DNA of 49,558 nucleotides. It comes from Nocardioides sp. REDSEA-S33_B3 (GTDB lineage Bacteria > Actinomycetota > Actinomycetes > Propionibacteriales > Nocardioidaceae). The stretch is taken from positions 1 through 49,558 of the forward strand of contig LUPK01000044.1 of the NCBI GenBank assembly GCA_001627335.1, written 5' to 3'. Below, in pieces: positions 18,897 to 26,755 of the stretch. Position numbers and translations under genes: made by a program. Numbering within the stretch: position 1 is the first letter of the stretch; each line of letters starts with the position of its first letter. The notes below the pieces were generated by a model that was not told the DNA's origin, did not search any database, and saw only the letters and a list, made by a program, of their open reading frames with translations.

Positions 18897-20444
18897 GTGC
18901 TCGACCTGCGCGTGCGCCGCGTGGACGCCGACGGCGTCGGCCTGGTGGTGCTGGGCTCGGACCGGGTGGTCGACGTCCTCTTCGACGGGCGGCGCATCTG
19001 GTCGTTCTGGGTACGCCGCGACACCGAGCCGGGTCGCGGGGCGGCTCGGCCGGTCCGCAGGGTGGGCTGGCCGCCGGCCATGCGGCCGCACCTGTCCGGC
19101 ACCGGCTCGGTGACGTTGCGCGACCACGTCTCCGGCGCCGACGTCTGGAGCGGTGAGGTCCGCTTCACCGACGACGACCGCCGGGTGGACTTCGTGGACC
19201 GGCAGGGCCACCCCATCGCGCTGGACAAGGCCAACCGGTTCAGCCCGGTCTTCTCCGAGCGCACCGCAGCGGACCTCGACCCGCTGCTGGACGCCATGAC
19301 CGAGCTGCTGGAGGTGCTCGCGGGCGCCGGGGTGGCCGCGTTCCCGGCGTACGGCACGCTGCTCGGCGCGGTCCGTGAGGGCGACTTCCTGGGGCACGAC
19401 TCCGACGCCGACCTCGGCTACGTCTCCTCGCGGTCGAACCCGGTCGACGTGATCCGGGAGTCCTTCGAGCTGCAGCGGGTGGTCGCGGCCGCCGGCTACC
19501 GCACCTACCGCTACAGCGGGCTGGCCTTCCGCGTCGACGTGGTCGAGGCCGACGGCGCCACCCGTTTCCTCGACGTCTTCGGCGGCTTCCTCGACGGCGG
19601 CCGCCTCTACCTCATGGGCGAGGTCGGCACCCCGTTCGAGCGCGACTGGCTGCTGCCGCTGGGCACGGTGTCGCTGCGGGGACGCGACTACCCGGCGCCG
19701 GCCCGGCCCGAGAAGCTGCTCGAGGCGATGTACGGCCCGTCCTGGAAGGTGCCGGACCCGGCCTTCAAGTTCGAGACCCCGCGCGAGACCACCGAGGTGC
19801 TCAACCAGTGGTTCCGCGGCACCGGGCACGCCCGACGCGACTGGGAGCGGCGCGCCGCCCAGCGGCGGCGCCGGCCGGTGCCCAAAGGCTCCTCCGCGCT
19901 GGCCAAGCAGCTGCGCCGCGGCGAGGCCGCGGGCACGACCGTCCTCGACGTCGGCGCCGGCCGCGGCCGCGACGCGCTGTGGCTGGCCCGCCAGGGCTTC
20001 CCCACCACCGCCTACGACTTCGCGCCCCGCGGCCTGGAGAAGGCCCGGCGCACCGCCCGCCGACGCGACCTGCCGCTGGAGGTGCGCGCGCTGAACCTCG
20101 ACGAGTGGCGCTGGGTCCTCAGCGAGGGTGCGCGCATGAGCCGTGCCGGTGACGGCCCGCGCGCGATGCTCGCGCGCCACGTCCTCGACGCCACCGACGA
20201 GCTCGGCCGACAGTCCCTGGGACGGCTGGCCTCGATGACCCTGCGCGGGGGCGGGCGCCTCTACGTCCAGACCTGGACCGGCAAGGGCCGCGGGGGAGCG
20301 GGCCTGGTGCCGGTGCGCACGAAGCAGGTGCAGAAGCTCGTCGAGCGGCACGGGGGCACCGTGCTCGACGTGTCGGAGTCGCCCGGTGGAGGATCGGACG
20401 GCGGCAAGGGATCGGTCGGAAGGGTGGTCGCGCAGTGGCGATGA
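18897..20444 (+). CDS. LicD-family phosphotransferase fused to a SAM methyltransferase
   Basis: The 515-residue protein has three parts: a beta-rich N-terminal 100 residues, a LicD/nucleotidyltransferase-like domain with GTLLGAVREGDFL then HDSDAD (about 153-173), and a C-terminal class I methyltransferase with VLDVGAGRGRDALWLA (about 348-363). LicD proteins move phosphocholine or similar groups on to teichoic acids and glycans. The methyltransferase could act on the amino group or the sugar. GTG 18897 starts 7 bases after the PLD gene stop. ATGA at the end overlaps the DUF6752 gene. The substrate is not known, but the neighbours argue for an envelope polymer. Confidence 0.82.
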   Translation: MLDLRVRRVDADGVGLVVLGSDRVVDVLFDGRRIWSFWVRRDTEPGRGAARPVRRVGWPPAMRPHLSGTGSVTLRDHVSGADVWSGEVRFTDDDRRVDFVDRQGHPIALDKANRFSPVFSERTAADLDPLLDAMTELLEVLAGAGVAAFPAYGTLLGAVREGDFLGHDSDADLGYVSSRSNPVDVIRESFELQRVVAAAGYRTYRYSGLAFRVDVVEADGATRFLDVFGGFLDGGRLYLMGEVGTPFERDWLLPLGTVSLRGRDYPAPARPEKLLEAMYGPSWKVPDPAFKFETPRETTEVLNQWFRGTGHARRDWERRAAQRRRRPVPKGSSALAKQLRRGEAAGTTVLDVGAGRGRDALWLARQGFPTTAYDFAPRGLEKARRTARRRDLPLEVRALNLDEWRWVLSEGARMSRAGDGPRAMLARHVLDATDELGRQSLGRLASMTLRGGGRLYVQTWTGKGRGGAGLVPVRTKQVQKLVERHGGTVLDVSESPGGGSDGGKGSVGRVVAQWR

Positions 20445-20668
20445 AGCAGGGACTCAAGCAGCGGCTTCAGCGGGTCGTGCCCGGTGGGGGCGACCAGGAG
20501 CTCGCCGAGCGGGTCGCCCGCCTCGAGCGCGAGGTCGCCGACCTGCGCCGGCACAACCTGCGGCTGGCCGAGCTGGCCGACGTCGTGCAGGAGCTGCTCG
20601 TGCCCATGGCCCAGCGCGACCAGGAGCGGGTGGACGCGGCGATCGCCGCCTTCCAGGACGCGCTGTGA
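20441..20668 (+). CDS. Small coiled-coil protein (DUF6752-like)
   Basis: The 75-residue protein has a basic N-terminus (MKQGLKQRLQRVV), then a heptad-rich helix from about 20 to 55 (ELAERVARLEREVADLR) and a second short helix. There is no membrane segment and no cysteine. I recall DUF6752 as a small family found near LicD and sulfotransferase genes of Nocardioides, so it may be a scaffold for those enzymes. ATG 20441 overlaps the stop of the LicD fusion gene by four bases, which decides the start over an in-frame GTG at 20435. The function is unknown. Confidence 0.72.
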   Translation: MKQGLKQRLQRVVPGGGDQELAERVARLEREVADLRRHNLRLAELADVVQELLVPMAQRDQERVDAAIAAFQDAL

Positions 20669-20699
20669 CCACTGCGACGTCGTCGGGGCTGGTCCCGCG

Positions 20700-21806
20700 G
20701 TGACTCGTCGGGCCTTCCTGCACATCGGTCTGCCCAAGACCGCCACGACCTACCTGCAGACGATCCTGTGGGGTCAGCGCGACGCCGTCGCCGAGCAGGG
20801 GCTGCTGCTGCCGGGCCGCGAGCGCCGCGACCACCTGTGGGTCTCGCGCGTCGTGCGCGAGGAGCCGGACCGCAAGCGCCGCCCCGAGCGTGAGCACCAG
20901 GCGATGGACCGCGTGCTCGCCGACGTGGCCGCCCGGGACGGCGACGTGCTGGTCTCCCACGAGTTCTTCGCCGCCGCCTCCACCGAGCAGGCCGCGGCGT
21001 TCGTGGCCCGGCTGGCGGCCACCGGCCGCGAGGTGCACGTCATCGTGACCGCCCGCGAGCCGCTCGGGCTGTTCACCGCCAGCTGGCAGGAGAGCCTGAA
21101 GAACCGCAGCACCACGCCGCTGGCCGACTACGGCCGCAGCGAGTCGACCAGCCCCCAGGACATCTGGGACTGGCGCACCCTGGACCTCTCGCTCGTCCTC
21201 GAGCGGTGGCTCGCCGTGGTCCCGGGCGAGCGCACCCACGTGCTGCCCCTGGACCGCTCCGCGGACCGTGAGGAGATCTGGCGACGGTTCGCCGGTGTGG
21301 TGGGGATCGACCCCACCCGCGTCGACGTGTCCGGGTCCTTCCCCAACGAGTCCATGGGGGTGGTCGAGGCCGAGCTGCTGCGCCGGGTCAACGGGCACCT
21401 CGGGGAGTTCCGCTCCGCCTTCGAGCGCGGCGTGTGGATCCGCACCTTCCTCGCCGACGAGCGCCTGGTGACCCGCGGGGGTGAGCGGTTCTGGCCCTAC
21501 CCCGACCAGGTGGCCGACTGCCGGGCCCGCGGCGAGCGCGCCGTCGCCCTGCTGGCCGAGCGTGACGTGGACCTGGTCGGCGACCCCGGGTGGCTGCTGG
21601 TCCCCGAGACGCTGGAGCAGCGTCGTACGCCGGACACCGTGAGCGACACCGAGGTCGCCGACGCCGCGGCCGAGGTCATCGCGGGACTGCTGGGCGACGT
21701 GCGCGCGCTGAAGGCGGAGGCCAAACGGGCCGGCACCACCGAGCAGCCCGGTCTGCCGGCCCGGGTGGTCAGTCGCCTGCGGGGGCGACGGTCGCCGTCG
21801 CGCTGA
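20700..21806 (+). CDS. Sulfotransferase-like protein, paralogue 2
   Basis: The 368-residue protein begins RRAFLHIGLPKTATTYLQ, a PAPS-binding type P-loop, and has the second block HVIVTAREPLGLFTASWQE with the Arg of the 3'-phosphate site. LLRRVNGHL matches the same place in paralogues 1 and 3. The C-terminal 40 residues are basic and helical. GTG 20700 starts directly before the first strand, 31 bases after the DUF6752 stop. A GTGA at 20665 is out of frame. The last 38 bases overlap the convergent EEP gene. It probably belongs to the same transcript as the PLD, LicD and DUF6752 genes. Confidence 0.75.
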   Translation: MTRRAFLHIGLPKTATTYLQTILWGQRDAVAEQGLLLPGRERRDHLWVSRVVREEPDRKRRPEREHQAMDRVLADVAARDGDVLVSHEFFAAASTEQAAAFVARLAATGREVHVIVTAREPLGLFTASWQESLKNRSTTPLADYGRSESTSPQDIWDWRTLDLSLVLERWLAVVPGERTHVLPLDRSADREEIWRRFAGVVGIDPTRVDVSGSFPNESMGVVEAELLRRVNGHLGEFRSAFERGVWIRTFLADERLVTRGGERFWPYPDQVADCRARGERAVALLAERDVDLVGDPGWLLVPETLEQRRTPDTVSDTEVADAAAEVIAGLLGDVRALKAEAKRAGTTEQPGLPARVVSRLRGRRSPSR

Positions 21807-22857
21807 TGTAGAAGTGGTCGCTGATGCGGCGGTTCACGGTGGACTCGTCGATGACGTAGCCGCTGAAGGAGACATCGGGGCTGCCGACGATCCAGTCCAC
21901 CGGCATCCGCCCCGGCGGGCGGCACCCGCCCGAGGTGCTGCCACCGACCGCGGCGACGAAGCCTGTGGGCGGCAGGAACGCGCAGAAGAACGCGGCGCGG
22001 TCGTTCATGTCGCCGGTCACGAGGACGGGCAGTCCGCTCTGCCGCAGCGCGTTGACCTCGGCGACGCCGCGGCGCCACCCGGCGACGCGCGTGGAGGTGT
22101 TGCGGGCGTCGTGGCCGGCGGAGGGGTGCATGTTGACGACGTAGAACTCGCGCTGGGTCGGCTTGTCGCGCAGCCGCACGATCGTCTGGGGACGGGTGCG
22201 GTTCATGAAGACGATGGGGAACGTCGAGCCGGAGACCAGCTCGAAGCGGCTCGGGTCCCACAGCACGGTGTTGTCGGGGTCCGCGGCGCCGGGACCGGGG
22301 TAGCCCACGAAGCCGGTCATCCGCATGATCGTGCCGAGCTGGTCGGGCTTGGCCTCCTGCAGCCCGACGATGTCGGTGCCGTGGCTGCGCAGCACGCCCA
22401 CGCCCTGCGGCGTGCGGGTGCCGGCGGCGGGGAAGTTGCGCCGCGCACCACCGGGCCCGGTGTGGTTGCTCCCCAGGACGTTGAACGAGGCGATCTGGAA
22501 GGAGAACGGCTGGGCGGCGCGTTTCGCGGCGATGCGCTCGGCCTTCAGTCGCGCCTTGCGCTGCTCCTCCAGCCGCTTCAGCTCGGCCTTGCGTGCCTTG
22601 GTGAGGCGGAGCTTCTCGCCGGCCACGACCGGCTGGGGTGCGTCCTCGAGGAGCTGGGCGGTCATCGCGCCGCCGATGCTCATGCCGACCGTGCGCCGCG
22701 TGGGCTCCACGGGGTCGTCGGCGAAGGGGTCGACGACCGCGGCCGCGGTGACGCCACCGGTGACCAGGACCGCGGCGATGATCGCCGGCACCAGCCGTCG
22801 CACTAGACTCCCGGAGGCACGTGGGGTCTCGGCGCGGTGCTTGCTGGGGTCCGACAT
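21769..22857 (-). CDS. Exported EEP-superfamily phosphodiesterase/nuclease, copy A
   Basis: The 362-residue protein has an N-terminal membrane anchor or signal (about 18-41), then a Lys/Arg/Glu-rich helical linker (about 85-115). An endonuclease/exonuclease/phosphatase domain follows. The metal- and phosphate-binding motifs are in order: ASFNVLGSN, GLQEAKPD with the catalytic Glu, a His in MHPSAGHD, GDMND, DWIVGSP and the final SDHF. The family cuts phosphodiesters in DNA, RNA, lipids or sugar phosphates; the substrate cannot be told here. It would act outside the membrane. Its gene converges on, and overlaps, sulfotransferase paralogue 2. It diverges from the acyltransferase gene with 42 bases between the starts. 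Confidence 0.85.
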   Translation of the reverse strand: MSDPSKHRAETPRASGSLVRRLVPAIIAAVLVTGGVTAAAVVDPFADDPVEPTRRTVGMSIGGAMTAQLLEDAPQPVVAGEKLRLTKARKAELKRLEEQRKARLKAERIAAKRAAQPFSFQIASFNVLGSNHTGPGGARRNFPAAGTRTPQGVGVLRSHGTDIVGLQEAKPDQLGTIMRMTGFVGYPGPGAADPDNTVLWDPSRFELVSGSTFPIVFMNRTRPQTIVRLRDKPTQREFYVVNMHPSAGHDARNTSTRVAGWRRGVAEVNALRQSGLPVLVTGDMNDRAAFFCAFLPPTGFVAAVGGSTSGGCRPPGRMPVDWIVGSPDVSFSGYVIDESTVNRRISDHFYISATATVAPAGD

Positions 22858-22899
22858 GACCGGGTGAGTCTACCTGAGCCTGAACCAGCCGGAGGATCG

Positions 22900-25002
22900 A
22901 TGCGGAGCGACGTCCAAGGCCTCCGCGCCGTGGCGGTCCTGCTCGTCGTGGTCGCCCACCTCGGTGTCGACGTCGTCTCGGGCGGCTACCTCGGCGTCGA
23001 CGTCTTCTTCGTCATCTCCGGGTTCCTCATCACCGGCCTGCTGCTGCGCGCCCGCGAGCGCCCGGATGCCCCCGGCCTCGGCGGTGCCCTGATCGACTTC
23101 TACGCGCGGCGCGCGCGCCGCATCCTGCCCGCCGCCACGGTCGTCCTGGTCGCCACGTGCGGCATCTCGGCGCTGCTGCTCCCGGTCGTGCGGGTGGGGG
23201 AGATCCTCACCGACGCGTGGTGGTCGGCCCTGTTCGCCGCCAATATCCGCTTCGCGCTCGTCGAGACCGACTACTTCGCCGAAGGCCGACCGGTCTCGCC
23301 GCTGCAGCACTACTGGTCGCTGTCGGTCGAGGAGCAGTTCTACCTCGTGTGGCCGGTGCTGCTGCTCGTGGTCGCCGCGCTGGCCGTGCGCCGCCGCCGC
23401 GACCCGGTCGGCTCGGTCCAGCACGTGCTGACGGTGCTCGTCGTGGCCTCGCTGGCCTGGTCGGCATGGGCGACCTACGCCTCGCCCGACACCGCCTACT
23501 TCTCCACCCTGACCCGCGGCTGGCAGCTGGGGGCGGGCGCGCTCCTGGCCGTCGTCCTGCACCGTCGTACGTCGTCGGGTACGCCGCTGGGCGGCCGCCC
23601 CGGGGTGCTGGCCGCGGTCGGGATGCTGCTCGTCGTGTCCTCGGCGTTCGTGCTGACGCCGCAGTCCCCGGTGCCCGGGGTGGTCACGGTGCCTGTGGTG
23701 CTGGGCACCGTGATGCTGCTGCTCGCCGGGGCGCTGCCCGGCGGCGCGGACACCTGGGTGGCGCGGGGGCTGTCGCTGCGGCCGATGCAGGTCGTGGGCG
23801 ACTGGTCCTACTCGATCTACCTGTGGCACTTCCCGGTGATCATCGTGGCCCGCAGCCACCTCGGCGGGCTCTCCCCGGCGGCCGTCGCGGTGTGCGTGGT
23901 GGCCATCGGGGTGCTGAGCGGGCTGACCTACCACCTGGTGGAGCAGCCCTTCCGGCGACGGGGGAGCCGGTGGGACCTGGCCCGCTGGGCGGTGCCGATG
24001 TATCCCGCCGCGGTCTTGGTGCTGGCGCTGGGCGTGCTGGCGTCGCAGACCTGGCTCGACCACCGGGTGGCCTCGACACGCAGCAACCCGGCCGTGCAGC
24101 CGGCCGACTACCTCGACGAGGGGCTCAGTGCCGACCCCGTGCGCGCGCTGGTGCAGGCCTCGGTGCTGGCGGCCCAGGAGGGTCGCCCGATCCCCGGGCG
24201 GCTGGTCCCGGGACTGCTCGACATCCGCCGGGACACGGCGTCGCTGGGCGACTGCGACTACCGCACCGGGACCCGGGAGCTGTGCCCCGAGGGCGACCCC
24301 GACGCGGAGCGCTCGATCGTGCTCGCCGGCGACTCCCACGCACGGGCCTGGAGCCCGGCGGTCCGTGCCGTGGGGGAGCGGCTGGGCTATCGGGTCTACA
24401 CGCTGGCCTACACCGGCTGCCCGACCAACGCCGCGATTCGCCTGGACCCGGAGACCGGGCGCCACTGGGACGCCTGCGAGGACTTCGTGGCCTTCACCCA
24501 GGAGACGGTCGCCGAGCTGGAGCCGGAGCTGGTGCTCGTGTCCAACGCCCCGCTGGCGCCGGTCGAGGACGTGGACTCCGGCGAGGTCGTGACCAAGGGG
24601 GAGGGGCGCGAGGTCTACGCGGCCGCGGTCGACCGCGGTCTGGAGGTCGCGCTGGCGGACCTCGCCGAGCACGCCGATCGCGTGGTGCTGCTGGCCAACA
24701 CCCCGAAGCTGCCCCGTGAGCAGGCCGTGTGCCTCTCCCGCGCCGACGACCTCGGCGACTGCCTGCTCTCGCCCGAGCGGGGTCCGCGGCAGCTGCAGCG
24801 CGGCTTCATGGACGTGGCGACCGGTCTGGGCCTCGAGGCCGTCGACGCCGAGAAGTGGTTCTGCGAGCGGCGGCGCTGCCCCTCGGTCGTGGGGAACTTC
24901 GTGACGATGCGCGACTCCGAGCACATGACCACCGCCTACTCGGTGCACCTCGCGGACGCTCTTGCTCAGGACCTCGGCCTCGGGACCGATCCCTCCTCGT
25001 GA
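22900..25002 (+). CDS. Acyltransferase-3 / SGNH-domain O-acyltransferase (OafA-like)
   Basis: The 700-residue membrane enzyme starts with the AT3 block (MRSDVQGLRAVAVLLVV, then GGYLGVDVFFVISGFLIT and FYARRARRILPA) and has about ten membrane helices up to residue 395. Next comes a periplasmic-side SGNH esterase-like domain with GDSHARA (about 477) and a late DSEHMT (about 671), giving the Ser and Asp-His pair. Such proteins O-acetylate envelope sugars, with the AT3 part bringing acyl groups across the membrane. ATG 22900 lies four bases after GGAGG (22891-22895). It stands between two EEP genes, in line with the polymer-modification theme. Confidence 0.92.
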   Translation: MRSDVQGLRAVAVLLVVVAHLGVDVVSGGYLGVDVFFVISGFLITGLLLRARERPDAPGLGGALIDFYARRARRILPAATVVLVATCGISALLLPVVRVGEILTDAWWSALFAANIRFALVETDYFAEGRPVSPLQHYWSLSVEEQFYLVWPVLLLVVAALAVRRRRDPVGSVQHVLTVLVVASLAWSAWATYASPDTAYFSTLTRGWQLGAGALLAVVLHRRTSSGTPLGGRPGVLAAVGMLLVVSSAFVLTPQSPVPGVVTVPVVLGTVMLLLAGALPGGADTWVARGLSLRPMQVVGDWSYSIYLWHFPVIIVARSHLGGLSPAAVAVCVVAIGVLSGLTYHLVEQPFRRRGSRWDLARWAVPMYPAAVLVLALGVLASQTWLDHRVASTRSNPAVQPADYLDEGLSADPVRALVQASVLAAQEGRPIPGRLVPGLLDIRRDTASLGDCDYRTGTRELCPEGDPDAERSIVLAGDSHARAWSPAVRAVGERLGYRVYTLAYTGCPTNAAIRLDPETGRHWDACEDFVAFTQETVAELEPELVLVSNAPLAPVEDVDSGEVVTKGEGREVYAAAVDRGLEVALADLAEHADRVVLLANTPKLPREQAVCLSRADDLGDCLLSPERGPRQLQRGFMDVATGLGLEAVDAEKWFCERRRCPSVVGNFVTMRDSEHMTTAYSVHLADALAQDLGLGTDPSS

Positions 25003-25008
25003 GGAGGG
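24991..25008 (+). terminator. Hairpin overlapping the acyltransferase stop codon
   Basis: CCCTCCT (24991-24997) pairs perfectly with AGGAGGG (25002-25008) around CGTG. The stop codon TGA (25000-25002) lies in the loop and right arm. It probably ends the acyltransferase transcript before the next gene's leader. Confidence 0.45.
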
Positions 25009-25162
25009 CCGGGACGACCCCGAGGACGACCCGACGAGCGGGCCGGCGAATTACACGTCTGTAGTTGTCGCGAACGTCTTGTCGTGTGGCCTGTGTTGCT
25101 GTTGTGATTCCTGTGACGAGGGCGCCGGAGCGCCCTCGCCTGCTGACGAACGAGGAGTCGAG
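25009..25162 (+). promoter_or_regulatory. Relatively AT-rich leader with a perfect 8-base hairpin before the EEP-PLD gene
   Basis: The gap has a low-GC core (about 25048-25116) rich in TGT and GTT triplets, unlike its surroundings. It ends in GAGGGCGC (25118-25125), CGGA loop, GCGCCCTC (25130-25137). A ribosome binding site CGAGGAG (25151-25157) follows. The hairpin could be an attenuator or mRNA stabiliser. I cannot match it to a known riboswitch. Confidence 0.45.
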
Positions 25163-26746
25163 ATGATGCTGCGCCGGGCCCTGGCGAGCGGGCTGAGTGC
25201 TGCCGTGGCGACGGCCGGCGTGGCCGCGCTGGCCGTGACCGCCGGACCGACGGGTGGGCTGCTGAGCGCCCCCGGCGACCTCGCGCTGGCCGCGGCGACC
25301 GGGTGCGCGAGCGAGCCGGAGCCGCCGACGTACACGCCCACCGCCACTCCGACGAGCAGCCCGACCGGCAGCCCGACCAGCACGCCGACCGCCGACCCCG
25401 AGCCCACGACCGACCCCGAGCCGGTCACCTCGGTGGAGATGGTCCAGGCCAACATCAAGTCCGGCACCGCGCTGAAGAAGTTCAAGGCCGACCTGCGCAA
25501 GGTCTTCCGCACCTGCCCCGACTTCGTGACCTTCAACGAGGTCCCGATGCGCCAGCCGCAGTACCTCGCGCCGGCGGGCTACGAGATGTTCCGCACGCCC
25601 GGCCAGTACACCGGCGCCAACCCGGTGGTGTGGCGCACGGACCGCTGGGTCCCCGAGGCGCGCGGGACCACGATGATCAGCAACAAGCAGGGCTACGGCA
25701 AGGGCCAGCACGTGATGTGGGGCGTGCGATACGCCAACTGGGTGACGCTGCGCTCGGTCGACGGCAAGCAGACCGTGTCGGTCGTCGCGGTCCACATCGC
25801 GCCGAAGTCGCCGCGCACCACCAAGCTGCTCGGCCCCTCGATCCAGCGCCTCGGCGCGCTCGTGGGGCAGCTGAGCGGCAGCGGCCCGGTCCTGGTCGGC
25901 GGTGACTTCAACCGCCACTACAAGTCCTCGGAGTACCCCCGCGCGCTCCTCGACGCCGCTCGTCTCAACGCGGTCTACGACCTGTCGGGGAAGTACGAGC
26001 CGACCGGCGACCACCGCGGCGCCACCATCGACTACGTCATGGTGCGTCCGGCCGAGGTGTTCACCGTGCTCAAGCAGCGCACCCGCGAGCTGAACTCCGA
26101 CCACGACGCCGTCGTCGTCGAGCTCTCGCTGCCCGAGGAGACCGTGGGCGAGCCCGTGGTCAGCTTCTCGGCCGGCACCACCGTCAACGACCCGGCCTCG
26201 GTCTCCCAGCGCGGCCGCAGCACCGTCATCCGCTCGATCAAGAGCGTCATCAAGGCCGTGCCGGCCGGCGAGGAGCTGCGGGTGCGCACCTCCTCCCTCG
26301 ACGTACGCCGGGTGGCGGCCAAGCTGCTGGCCGCGGCGCGCCGCGGGGTGACCGTCAACGTCGTCACCGGCACCACCGAGTCCACGACCCCCGAGCGCTG
26401 GCTGACCAAGCAGTTCTCGGAGATCCCGGGCTCCTACGTCCGTCACCGTCCTGCTGCCTTCGAGCCGGGGACCACCTCCTCGGTGCTGCTGGCCAGCCGC
26501 GCCGGGATCACGCCGTGGACCTCGCTGGCCCTGGACCGCGGCCTGTCGCGGACGATGGTCAGCCAGCGCACCGTGCTGCGCCTGGAGACGAAGAAGAAGG
26601 CCTACAAGAAGCAGGTGCGGGCCTTCAAGGCAGACGCCGCGCCGCCCTCGGCCGAGCCCGAGGAGCCGACCGAGGAGTCCGGTGGCGAGCCGGGCGAGGG
26701 CGAGGGCGGGGACGTGCCGCAGCCAGAGGAGACCGCTGCCCCCTAG
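25163..26746 (+). CDS. Exported EEP nuclease-like domain fused to a PLD-like half-domain
   Basis: The 527-residue protein has a signal-like N-terminus and a Thr/Pro/Ser-rich linker (about 52-90). A compact EEP domain follows: TFNEVPM with the catalytic Glu, VHIAPKS, GDFNRH at about 247, TIDYVMV and SDHDAV. From about 340 to 405 a second domain reads like the first half of the PLD protein at 17567: both have an N-terminal Thr-Val/Phe-Asn block, a helix, an AGEEL/KGQI strand, then AARRGVTVNVVTG or AQKGTTVRVLID. The HKD motif itself is not visible, so that part is probably non-catalytic. The tail is acidic and Pro-rich. ATG 25163 follows CGAGGAG. Confidence 0.8.
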   Translation: MMLRRALASGLSAAVATAGVAALAVTAGPTGGLLSAPGDLALAAATGCASEPEPPTYTPTATPTSSPTGSPTSTPTADPEPTTDPEPVTSVEMVQANIKSGTALKKFKADLRKVFRTCPDFVTFNEVPMRQPQYLAPAGYEMFRTPGQYTGANPVVWRTDRWVPEARGTTMISNKQGYGKGQHVMWGVRYANWVTLRSVDGKQTVSVVAVHIAPKSPRTTKLLGPSIQRLGALVGQLSGSGPVLVGGDFNRHYKSSEYPRALLDAARLNAVYDLSGKYEPTGDHRGATIDYVMVRPAEVFTVLKQRTRELNSDHDAVVVELSLPEETVGEPVVSFSAGTTVNDPASVSQRGRSTVIRSIKSVIKAVPAGEELRVRTSSLDVRRVAAKLLAAARRGVTVNVVTGTTESTTPERWLTKQFSEIPGSYVRHRPAAFEPGTTSSVLLASRAGITPWTSLALDRGLSRTMVSQRTVLRLETKKKAYKKQVRAFKADAAPPSAEPEEPTEESGGEPGEGEGGDVPQPEETAAP

Positions 26747-26749
26747 GGT
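26744..26749 (+). promoter_or_regulatory. Leaderless -10 (TAGGGT) overlapping a stop codon
   Basis: The TAG stop of the EEP-PLD gene is also the start of TAGGGT. Six bases later comes GTG 26756. There is no Shine-Dalgarno. This favours GTG 26756 over the in-frame GTG at 26750 and suggests independent transcription of paralogue 3. Confidence 0.5.
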
Positions 26750-26755
26750 GTGCGC

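Noticed and set aside
16097..19357. 1086-codon reverse frame over the glycosyltransferase and PLD genes
   Set aside because: It crosses two well-supported forward genes and has no recognisable domain; its ends match no ribosome binding site.
25003..25162. c-di-AMP (ydaO) riboswitch before the EEP-PLD gene
   Set aside because: The TGTG-rich leader first looked similar, but the ydaO stems and pseudoknot cannot be built in 150 bases.
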